Made by a program: the position numbers and the translations under genes
The notes under the pieces: generated by a model
Databases searched by the model: none
Seen by the model: only the letters and a program-made list of their open reading frames with translations
What the model was told of the DNA's origin: nothing
Shown: positions 43,119 through 49,521 of the stretch, piece by piece
Layout: each line of letters opens with the position of its first letter
Position numbering within the stretch: the stretch's first letter is position 1
Assembly: GCA_944387865.1 (NCBI GenBank)
Contig: CALXGN010000017.1
Location: forward strand, 1 to 49,521
DNA length: 49,521 nucleotides
Reading direction: 5' to 3'
Source: Scatomorpha stercorigallinarum
Lineage (GTDB): Bacteria > Bacillota > Clostridia > Oscillospirales > Oscillospiraceae

Positions 43119-43514
43119 ATGGACAGAAGCCTCCGCCTTAAATTCCGCCCCGGCGACCTTATCGCCGCCGCCGTCATCGCCGCGCTGGCGCTGGCTGTGG
43201 CGATCGTGTTCTTCGCCGCGCAGCAGAGCGGCCCCGCCGAGGCCGAGATACGGCAAAACGGCGAGCTGATAACGACCATCCCCCTTGACGAGGACACGGA
43301 ATTCGTCCTCGACGGCGAATACCGCAACACCGTCACGGTAAAGGACGGCCAGATCGCCATCACCGCCTCCGACTGCCCGGGCGGGGACTGCGTCCTCAGC
43401 GGCTGGCGCAGCACGGCGGGCCAAAGCATCGTCTGCCTGCCGAATCTGGTCGAGATACGCATAGTCGCCGCCGAGGGCTCGGACGCCCCGGCCGTGGACG
43501 GCGTCACGGGCTGA
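43119..43514 (+). CDS. NusG domain II-containing membrane protein (EetA-like)
   Basis: 131 residues from ATG 43119; AAAGGA lies 6 bases upstream, whereas an earlier in-frame ATG at 43098 lies before that site and too close to the promoter. There is a membrane helix at about 14-34, then a small beta domain with two cysteines (ASDCPGGDCVLSGW) and the signature GQSIVCLPNLVEIRI. This domain type is found beside Gx transporters, FMN-binding proteins and ApbE; I recall EetA of the Listeria extracellular electron transfer locus as this kind of protein. Its molecular role is unsettled. It is the first gene of the flavin/Rnf run. Confidence 0.88.
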   Translation: MDRSLRLKFRPGDLIAAAVIAALALAVAIVFFAAQQSGPAEAEIRQNGELITTIPLDEDTEFVLDGEYRNTVTVKDGQIAITASDCPGGDCVLSGWRSTAGQSIVCLPNLVEIRIVAAEGSDAPAVDGVTG

Positions 43515-43523
43515 GGTGTGAGC

Positions 43524-44066
43524 ATGAGCAATACCAAAAAACTCGCCCTCCAGGCCATACTGGTGGCCGTGGCCCTTGCGCTCTCGTACATGGAGCGCTT
43601 CATCCCCCTGCAGCTGGTAATCCCCCTGCCTGGCGTGAAACTGGGCCTGGCCAATATCGTCAGCCTCTTCGCGCTCTATTTCCTCGGCTGGCGCAGCGCC
43701 TTCGTCATCCTCGTGCTGCGCTGCGTGCTGGGCGCGATGTTCGGCGGCGGCGTGACGGCGCTGATGTTCTCGCTCACCGGCGGCGTGCTGTCCATGTTCG
43801 TCATGGCGCTCACGCGGCATGTGCCCTTCTTTTCCGTGTACGGCGTCAGCCTCTGCGGCGCGGCGGCGCACAACATCGGCCAGATCATCGTGGCGTCCAT
43901 CACGCTCGATTCGCTCTACATAGTCGCGTACCTGCCTTTCCTGCTGCTCGTGGGCCTTGTCACCGGCATGCTCACGGGCGCGGCGGCCTCCGCCTGCTTT
44001 GCGGCGCTCATCGCCGCCGGCCAGCGGCCGCTCAACAAACGGCGTCCTCCATCCCCTGAGGGATGA
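43524..44066 (+). CDS. Gx transporter family membrane protein (EetB-like)
   Basis: 180 residues with about five to six helices. It resembles the family once called heptaprenyl diphosphate synthase component I: VALALSYMERFIPLQLVIPL, PGVKLGLANIVSLFALYFLG and the glycine-rich GAMFGGGVTALMFSLTGG. These proteins look like ECF S-components and may move a small lipophilic or flavin-like solute. ATG 43524 is chosen over GTG 43518 because GAGGTG is then 5 bases upstream. It follows the NusG-II gene by 9 bases, the same pair as in electron-transfer loci. Confidence 0.88.
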   Translation: MSNTKKLALQAILVAVALALSYMERFIPLQLVIPLPGVKLGLANIVSLFALYFLGWRSAFVILVLRCVLGAMFGGGVTALMFSLTGGVLSMFVMALTRHVPFFSVYGVSLCGAAAHNIGQIIVASITLDSLYIVAYLPFLLLVGLVTGMLTGAAASACFAALIAAGQRPLNKRRPPSPEG

Positions 44067-44103
44067 GGCGATAGATGTATTATTGATACGGGAGGAAAAC
44101 AAA

Positions 44104-45252
44104 ATGAAGAAAATGCTTGTCATCGCGCTTGCGCTCATGCTCTGCCTGGGCCTTGCCGCCTGCGGCACGACCGTCGTGATGGTCGAGAATCCCGAGGCCG
44201 AAGAGCCGGCCGAAGAGTCCGCCGCCCCCGCTGTGGAGTCCGAAGCCCCGGCCGAGGAGTCCGAGGCCCCCGCTGAGGAGCCCGCCGAGACCGTCGAGGT
44301 CCCCGAAGGCGAGCTGGCCCTTGGCTTCTACATGGTCGCCGCCTATGCCGGCGGGCACAGCGGCTCCACCAACGCCACTGCCGATGCCAACGGCCTGGCC
44401 CAGGCCAACGTTGACATCTACGCCGTCACCATCGACAGCAACGGCGTGATCGTCGACTGCAAGATCGACGCCATCCAGTGCAAGACCAACTTCGACGCCA
44501 CCGGCGCCCTCGTCTCCGAGATCGGCGCCGTGAACCTCAGCAAGATGGAGCTGCAGGACGACTACGCCATGCGCGGCGCCAGCAGCATCAGCGCCGAGTG
44601 GTTCGAGCAGGTCGAGGCCCTCGAGGACTACTGCGTCGGCAAGACCCCGGCCGAGGTCGCGGGCATCGCCCTTGACGACGCCGGCAAGGCCACCGACGCC
44701 GACCTCATCGCCGGCATCACCATGCCTCTGCCCAGCTTCATCGACGGCGTCGTGCAGGCCTGCAACAACGCCCGCGTGAGCGGCGCCAAGGAGGGCGACA
44801 CCCTCTACCTCGAGAGCGACAGCTACCTGAGCGACAGCAGCGCGGCCGCCACGGCCGACGCCGACGGCCTGGCCCAGTGCGACACCACCGCCGGCGCTTA
44901 CACCATCAGCGCTGACGGCGTCATCACCGACATCGAGCTCGACTGCGTGCAGACCAAGATCAACTTCAACGCCAGCGGCGAGCTGACCACCGCCGAGGGC
45001 ACCACCTGGACCACCAAGACCGACCTCGAGTATGACTACCACATGCAGGGCGCCAGCCCGATCGGCAAGGAGTGGTTCGAGCAGACCAACTTCTTCGAGG
45101 ATTACTGCAAGGGCAAGTCCGTCGCTGACATTGAGGGCATCGAGGTCAACCCGGACAACGGCCACGTCGCCGAGAGCGAGGTAGACCTGGTCGCCGGCAC
45201 CACCATGAACATCGACTCCTTCGTCAACGTCATCAGCAAGTCCGCCGCCTGA
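44104..45252 (+). CDS. Lipoprotein with two divergent FMN-binding-like repeats (PplA-like)
   Basis: 382 residues. The lipobox LAAC puts the lipidated cysteine at 20, then comes a Glu/Pro/Ala linker to about 70. Two repeats of about 145 residues follow (75-220 and 232-378), alike in GAS-I-EWFEQ, FEDYC/LEDYC-GK and a closing D-L-AG-T-M. Those endings, LIAGITM (202-207) and LVAGTTM (362-368), align with the flavinylation motif D-x-x-(S/T)-G-A-T: Ala replaces the first Ser/Thr, but the Thr that would carry FMN is kept. Listeria PplA is also a lipoprotein with two FMN domains. The gene uses a narrow codon set rich in GAC, AAC and GCC, suggesting high expression. GGGAGG precedes the ATG; a hairpin follows the stop. 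Confidence 0.75.
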   Translation: MKKMLVIALALMLCLGLAACGTTVVMVENPEAEEPAEESAAPAVESEAPAEESEAPAEEPAETVEVPEGELALGFYMVAAYAGGHSGSTNATADANGLAQANVDIYAVTIDSNGVIVDCKIDAIQCKTNFDATGALVSEIGAVNLSKMELQDDYAMRGASSISAEWFEQVEALEDYCVGKTPAEVAGIALDDAGKATDADLIAGITMPLPSFIDGVVQACNNARVSGAKEGDTLYLESDSYLSDSSAAATADADGLAQCDTTAGAYTISADGVITDIELDCVQTKINFNASGELTTAEGTTWTTKTDLEYDYHMQGASPIGKEWFEQTNFFEDYCKGKSVADIEGIEVNPDNGHVAESEVDLVAGTTMNIDSFVNVISKSAA

Positions 45253-45293
45253 AGCACGGCGTCCCGTTTCCCCCTATAAACTACCCAGCAGGG

Positions 45294-45327
45294 CAAGGAG
45301 GGCGGCCCTGCGCCGCCCTCCTTGTTT
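45294..45327 (+). terminator. Terminator-like hairpin between the PplA-like gene and apbE
   Basis: A perfect 12-base stem (45294-45305 with 45313-45324), followed only by TTT. The weak T-run suggests partial termination, so that the lipoprotein is made in excess over ApbE and Rnf. Confidence 0.6.
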
Positions 45328-45345
45328 CCATGAAAGCAGGTTCCC

Positions 45346-46419
45346 ATGAAACGTATCGCACTGCCCCTCCTGGCTCTGTTGCTGCTCCTGGCCTCCTGCG
45401 GCTCCCCGCAGGGGACGGTCACGGCCCCTCCTGATGAGGCGCCGGCCGTGCCGGAGGGCCTGGAGCGCTACACCGCCAGCTTTCTCGACGTATTCGACAC
45501 GATGACGAACATCGTCGGCTACGCGGAGAGCGAAGCGGCCTTTTCCGAGGCGGTGAGCGGCATACATGACGAGCTCGTGGAGTACCACCAGCTCTACGAC
45601 ATCTACAACGAATACGAGGGCATCAACAACCTCAAGACCGTGAACGACAACGCCGGCGGCGAGCCGGTGGAGGTCGATCAGCGCATCATCGACCTGCTCG
45701 TGTTCGCGCGGGAGATGTACGAGGCGACCGGCGGCAAGACGGACGTCGCCCTGGGCGCCGTGCTGCGCATATGGCACGACGCGCGAGAGACGGCGATCAA
45801 CGACCCCTCCGCGGCCTACGTCCCCACGGAAGAAGAGCTTGAGGCGGCCAATGGGCACACGGACTTCGGCTCCATCGTCATCGACGAGGCCAACGGCACC
45901 GTGCAGATAACAGACCCCGAAGCCAGCATCGACGTCGGCGGCATCGCCAAGGGCTACGCGGTGGAGATGGCCTCGCGCGATGCGGCCCCCTACATGCTCC
46001 TCAGCGTCGGCGGCAACGTCTGCTCCACCGGCCCCAAGCCGGAGGGCGACGGTGTGTGGGTCGTCGGCATCGAGTCGCCGGATGCGCTCGGCTCGACCAG
46101 TGAATTCCTGCACACGCTGAACATCACCGACCTCTGCGTGGTCACCAGCGGCGACTACCAGCGGTTTTATGAGTACGACGGCGTGCGCTACCATCACATC
46201 ATCGACCCGGACACCCTCTTCCCGCCCCGCTACTGGCGCAGCGTGACCATACTCTGCGGCGATTCCGGCATTGCGGACGCGCTCTCCACCGCCCTCTTCT
46301 GCATGACTCAGGAGGACGGCCAGGCCCTGCTCGACGAGTTCGGCGCGGAGGCCATGTGGGTCACGCAGGAGGGCGAGATGTCTTACAGCCCCGGCTTCGA
46401 GCAGTATATCCGCTCGTAG
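45346..46419 (+). CDS. apbE: FAD:protein FMN transferase ApbE/FmnB, lipoprotein
   Basis: 357 residues. The signal peptide with lipobox LASC puts the lipidated Cys at 19. ApbE features: VFDTMTNIVGYAESE-type early strand, SIDVGGIAKGYAVEM with the conserved Gly-Gly-Ile-Ala-Lys-Gly, MLLSVGGNVCSTGPKP and the metal/FAD site near YHHIIDPDT. ApbE moves FMN from FAD to a Thr of FMN-binding domains outside the membrane. Likely clients are RnfG, RnfD and the two-repeat lipoprotein upstream. It lies directly before rnfC. Confidence 0.95.
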   Translation: MKRIALPLLALLLLLASCGSPQGTVTAPPDEAPAVPEGLERYTASFLDVFDTMTNIVGYAESEAAFSEAVSGIHDELVEYHQLYDIYNEYEGINNLKTVNDNAGGEPVEVDQRIIDLLVFAREMYEATGGKTDVALGAVLRIWHDARETAINDPSAAYVPTEEELEAANGHTDFGSIVIDEANGTVQITDPEASIDVGGIAKGYAVEMASRDAAPYMLLSVGGNVCSTGPKPEGDGVWVVGIESPDALGSTSEFLHTLNITDLCVVTSGDYQRFYEYDGVRYHHIIDPDTLFPPRYWRSVTILCGDSGIADALSTALFCMTQEDGQALLDEFGAEAMWVTQEGEMSYSPGFEQYIRS

Positions 46420-46502
46420 CCGCGTGGCACAGCGTTCCCCGCCCCCGGAACGGGGGCAAAGGCCCCGGAAAATGATAAGAATCAATACATAGAGGTGAAA
46501 GT

Positions 46503-47789
46503 ATGAAACAGCTGTTTCGCGGCGGCATCCACCCGGACGGGCACAAGGACATGTCGCGCGGCGGCGCGCCTGTCGTGGTCCCCGCACCGGAGACGGTCGT
46601 CATACCTCTCTGCCAGCACATCGGCTCTGCCTGCAAGCCGCTCGTAGCGGTGGGCGACAGCGTGCTGATGGGGCAGAAGATCGGCGACGGCGACGGCCGC
46701 AGCTCGCCCGTGCACTCCACCGTCTCCGGCAAGGTGACCGCCATCGAGGAGCACGAAGTCCCCGGCGGCGGAAAGGTCCCCAGCGTCGTCATCAAGAACG
46801 ACTTCAAGGACACGAAGGCCGAGATGAAGGGCGCCGCCAACTGGGAGAGCCTGGACGCCAAGGCCATTGCTGATATCGTCCGCGAGTGCGGCATCGTCGG
46901 CATGGGCGGCGCCGCCTTCCCCACCAACTCCAAGATAGCCTCCACCGCCGGCAAGACCAGGGACGTGCTCATCAACGCCTGCGAGTGCGAGCCCTACATC
47001 ACCAGCGACGACACCATCATGTGCCAGGACCCGGCGGCCGTCATCGGCGGCGCGCGCCTGCTGGCCAAGGTGCTGCGCGCTGAAAAGAGCATCATCGCCG
47101 TCGAGGACAACAAGCCCGAGGCTGTCGAGGCCCTGAAGGCCGAGGCAGGCGACGACCCGCTCATCGAGATCCGCGTGCTGCCCACGCGCTATCCCCAGGG
47201 CGCGAAAAAGCAGCTCATCCTGGCCGTCACCGGCAAGGAAGTCGCCCCCGGCGCGCGCAGCGGCGCGCTCTTCAACGTCACCACCACCGCCAATGTGTAC
47301 CGCGCCGTCACCCAGGGCCAGCCCCTGCTGGAGAAGATCGTCACCGTCACCGGCGACGGCGCCAACGAGCCGAAAAACATGCTCGTGCGCATCGGCACCA
47401 GCTTCGCCGACGTGGTCAAGGCCGCGGGCGGCATCAAGGAAGAGACGCAGAAGGTCATCGCCGGCGGCCCCATGATGGGCAAGGCGGTGGGCAACCTGAA
47501 CGTCCCCGTGGTCAAGGGCACCAACGCCATCCTCTGCTTCACCAAGCTGAGCGAGGCTTCGAGCGACCCTGTCTGCATCCGCTGCGGCAAGTGCGTCGAT
47601 GTCTGTCCGATGCAGCTCCAGCCCCTCTACCTCTACCGCTACGCCAAGGCAGAAGATAAGGAGATGCTCAACGAGTATTACCTCAACGACTGCATGGAGT
47701 GCGGCTGCTGCTCGTTCGTCTGCCCCGGCAAGCTCCCGCTTACCGAGACCTTCGTGCAGGCAAAACACATGCTGAAGGGAGGAAAATGA
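46503..47789 (+). CDS. rnfC: Electron transport complex subunit RnfC
   Basis: 428 residues. The N-terminal part has the RnfC barrel (GGIHPDGHKDMSRGGAP); the central FMN/NADH-binding fold shows GMGGAAFPTNSKIAS with NACECEPYITSDD. Two [4Fe-4S] ferredoxin motifs close the protein, CIRCGKCVDVCP and CMECGCCSFVCP. RnfC is the cytoplasmic NADH-side subunit of the ion-pumping ferredoxin:NAD+ oxidoreductase. AGGTGAAAGT precedes the ATG. The stop overlaps the ATG of rnfD. Confidence 0.97.
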   Translation: MKQLFRGGIHPDGHKDMSRGGAPVVVPAPETVVIPLCQHIGSACKPLVAVGDSVLMGQKIGDGDGRSSPVHSTVSGKVTAIEEHEVPGGGKVPSVVIKNDFKDTKAEMKGAANWESLDAKAIADIVRECGIVGMGGAAFPTNSKIASTAGKTRDVLINACECEPYITSDDTIMCQDPAAVIGGARLLAKVLRAEKSIIAVEDNKPEAVEALKAEAGDDPLIEIRVLPTRYPQGAKKQLILAVTGKEVAPGARSGALFNVTTTANVYRAVTQGQPLLEKIVTVTGDGANEPKNMLVRIGTSFADVVKAAGGIKEETQKVIAGGPMMGKAVGNLNVPVVKGTNAILCFTKLSEASSDPVCIRCGKCVDVCPMQLQPLYLYRYAKAEDKEMLNEYYLNDCMECGCCSFVCPGKLPLTETFVQAKHMLKGGK

Positions 47790-48766
47790 GCGTGAATCTC
47801 ACTGTTTCCGCCGCGCCCCATATCCGCGGCAAAGATAACACCCGCCGGCTCATGCTGGACGTGCTGATAGCGCTGGCCCCGGCTCTCATCGCGGCGGTGT
47901 ACTTCTACGGCGAAAGGGCGCTCGTCCTCACCGTCATCTCCGTGGCGGCCTGCGTCGTGTGCGAGGCCCTCATCTGCCTTGTCATGCGCCGCCCGGTCTC
48001 CGTGGGCGACCTCTCCGCCGTTGTCACCGGCGTGCTGCTGGCCTTCTCCGTGCCGCACAGCTGCCCCTACTGGGCGCTCGTCGCGGGCGACGCCTTCGCC
48101 ATCATCGTGGTGAAGGGCCTCGTCGGCGGCCTGGGGCAGAACGTGTTCAACCCCGCCCTGGCGGGCCGCGCGTTCATGATGCTCCTCTGGCCCAGCACCA
48201 TCACCCGCTATGGCTACACCTATGTGGCCCCCTTTGAGTTCGGCACCGCCGACATCGTCGCTTCCAGCACCCCGCTGCAGACCATGGCCCGCTCCACCCT
48301 GCCCGACGTGAGCATCTTCGACATGTTCCTCGGCAACGGCGTGCTCGGCTGCATCGGCGAGGTCTGCAACCTGGCGCTGCTCATCGGCCTGGCCTGGCTG
48401 CTCTATCGCAAGGTCATCTCCTGGCGCATCCCCGTCGCCTATCTGGGCGCCGTGGCGGTGCTCACGCTGGTCTTCAGCAAGGGCGACGACGCCCTGGCCT
48501 GGATGCTCTACAGCGTCCTTGGCGGCGGCGTGATGCTCGGCGCCATCTTCATGGCCACCGACTATGCCACCAGCCCCACCCTGCCCGTCGCGCAGCTCGT
48601 CTACGGCATCGGCTGCGGCGTGCTGACGGTCGTGATACGTTACTTCGGCATCTTCCCGGAGGGCGTGACCTATGCCATACTCATCATGAACGCCTGCGCC
48701 TGGGCGTTTGACAAGGCATTCCCCATCAGACGCTTCGGCGTCGTGAAAGGAGGCGCCGGGAAATGA
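47786..48766 (+). CDS. rnfD: Electron transport complex subunit RnfD
   Basis: 326 residues from ATG 47786 (GGGAGGAAA just upstream, overlap ATGA with rnfC). About nine to ten helices. It resembles NqrB/RnfD; the covalent FMN site is in SSTPLQTM, where Thr followed by Pro-Leu is conserved although the usual Gly-Ala before it is Ser-Ser. GLGQNVFNPALAGRAFMM is the family's conserved helix-loop. It is the membrane partner of RnfG and part of the ion path. Confidence 0.95.
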   Translation: MSVNLTVSAAPHIRGKDNTRRLMLDVLIALAPALIAAVYFYGERALVLTVISVAACVVCEALICLVMRRPVSVGDLSAVVTGVLLAFSVPHSCPYWALVAGDAFAIIVVKGLVGGLGQNVFNPALAGRAFMMLLWPSTITRYGYTYVAPFEFGTADIVASSTPLQTMARSTLPDVSIFDMFLGNGVLGCIGEVCNLALLIGLAWLLYRKVISWRIPVAYLGAVAVLTLVFSKGDDALAWMLYSVLGGGVMLGAIFMATDYATSPTLPVAQLVYGIGCGVLTVVIRYFGIFPEGVTYAILIMNACAWAFDKAFPIRRFGVVKGGAGK

Positions 48767-49521
48767 ATGACGCCATGAAAAAGCTCCTTATCCCCGTCGC
48801 TGTCATCCTCGTCGCCGCTCTGGTGCTCTTCGCGGCCACCGCCGGCCTTGCCGGTACCGCCTCCGCCAACGAGCAGGCCAAGCTGGACGAGATACTCGGC
48901 TACATGATCCCCGGAGGCGGCGAGTACGCCGAGGAGGAATACACCGGCTCCAACAGCAACATCACCGGCGTCTACCGCGGTGAGGAGGGCGTCGTGGTGG
49001 AGATGGTCGTCGGCGGCTTCGCCAACGACATCCACATGCTCGTCGCCGTCCGCAACGACGGCACCGTCACCGGCGTCAGCATCCTTGACTCCCACGAGAC
49101 CTACGGCCTCGGCCAGGAAGCCAAGGGCGATTGGGACTTCCTCATCGACATGCTGAACAGCCAGGGCGACCTTGCCGTGAACAGCAACATTGACTCCATC
49201 ACCGGCGCCACCATCACCTCCTCCGCCGTTGTCAGCGCCGTCAACGCCGCCAGCCAGTTCGTGCTCGACAGCGCGGCCGCTTCCGGCCCGCTCACCGGCA
49301 CGGCGGACGGCTTCATGGGCCCCATCACCGTTGAGGTCACCATGGACGGCGACACCATCACCGGAGTCACCGTCGTCTCCAACAGCGAGACCCCCAGCAT
49401 CGCCGGCAACGCCCTTGAGCAGATCCCGGCGGCCATCGTCGCGGCCAACAGCGCCGACGTCGATATCGTGGCCGGCGCCACCTTCACCAGCAACGGCATC
49501 ATCAACGCCGTCAAGAACGCC
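48763..49521 (+). CDS. rnfG: Electron transport complex subunit RnfG with a second FMN-binding domain, 3' end cut
   Basis: 253 codons to the window edge, with no stop. It has one N-terminal membrane helix (about 8-30), then the RnfG FMN domain ending DSITGATITSSAV with covalent-FMN Thr150. Instead of ending near 200 residues, it continues with a second, short FMN-binding domain (about 180-253: GFMGPITVEVTMDGDTITGV, ETPSIAGNALEQIPAAIV) whose motif is DIVAGATFTS, Ala in place of the first Ser/Thr, Thr240 kept. The ATG overlaps the rnfD stop (ATGA). rnfE, rnfA and rnfB presumably follow. Confidence 0.92.
   Translation, partial: MNDAMKKLLIPVAVILVAALVLFAATAGLAGTASANEQAKLDEILGYMIPGGGEYAEEEYTGSNSNITGVYRGEEGVVVEMVVGGFANDIHMLVAVRNDGTVTGVSILDSHETYGLGQEAKGDWDFLIDMLNSQGDLAVNSNIDSITGATITSSAVVSAVNAASQFVLDSAAASGPLTGTADGFMGPITVEVTMDGDTITGVTVVSNSETPSIAGNALEQIPAAIVAANSADVDIVAGATFTSNGIINAVKNA

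Noticed and set aside
46420..46502. Terminator between apbE and rnfC
   Set aside because: A short GC hairpin (GCCCCC/GGGGGC near 46438-46455) has no T-run, and the gap is short, so I assume read-through.

Overview
The window is a GC-rich stretch (clearly above 60% by eye) of a chromosome that most likely belongs to a high-GC, Gram-positive anaerobe of the Clostridia, near Oscillospiraceae. This is an inference from gene content: an Rnf operon, a SpoIID-type protein, YerC, Mini-RNase III, RqcH, a CsbB/YfhO-like pair, strong SigA-type promoters (TTGACA-17-TATAAT) and Shine-Dalgarno starts. I see no phage, insertion sequence, CRISPR array or resistance island. The window is cut at both ends: rpoB lacks its C-terminus on the left and rnfG its C-terminus on the right.

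Layout. 1-3.3 kb: rpoB (minus) behind a consensus promoter, divergent from a GT-C membrane glycosyltransferase. 4.9-7.6 kb: a SpoIID/SPOR protein and queA (minus). 7.8-13.9 kb: asd-dapA-dapB followed directly by a CsbB-like glycosyltransferase and a YfhO-like membrane protein. 13.9-14.1 kb: a tiny self-contained unit with promoter, 20-codon ORF and terminator. 14.1-19.1 kb (minus): a CNNM/CBS membrane protein with an attenuator-like leader, a membrane-anchored XRE regulator, a GNAT protein and an enoate-reductase-like Fe-S flavoenzyme. 19.3-20.0 kb: tRNA-Val, -Phe, -Gly and -Cys (minus), with a run of six different inverted repeats between Gly and Cys. 20-22 kb: yerC, a methyltransferase and hslO (minus). 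22.2-25.4 kb: NfeD, SPFH protein, a eukaryotic-type hexokinase and a hotdog thioesterase (plus). 25.5-31.5 kb: an MFS carrier, and an operon of xylulokinase, DUF4867 and an L-fucose-isomerase-like enzyme with an AraC regulator. 31.6-36.1 kb: a DUF3298-type lipoprotein, then a thiol/sulfur group (thioredoxin, rhodanese, Crp/Fnr regulator, DUF6132, CcdA, TlpA). 36.2-42.8 kb (minus): uppP-ftsK-methyltransferase-GNAT-mrnC-rqcH, apparently one long operon.

43.1-49.5 kb is the most interesting part. A NusG-II protein and a Gx transporter (the kinds of membrane protein found in flavin-based extracellular electron transfer loci), a lipoprotein with two FMN-binding-like repeats and an ApbE flavin transferase are followed at once by rnfC, rnfD and rnfG. 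RnfG carries a second FMN-binding domain. I infer a hybrid module in which Rnf passes electrons across the membrane to covalently flavinylated extracytoplasmic carriers. Three of its four FMN-type motifs have Ala where Ser/Thr is usual, while the Thr expected to receive FMN is kept.

Everything was read by eye from the sequence. Family names rest on remembered motifs; no search was run.
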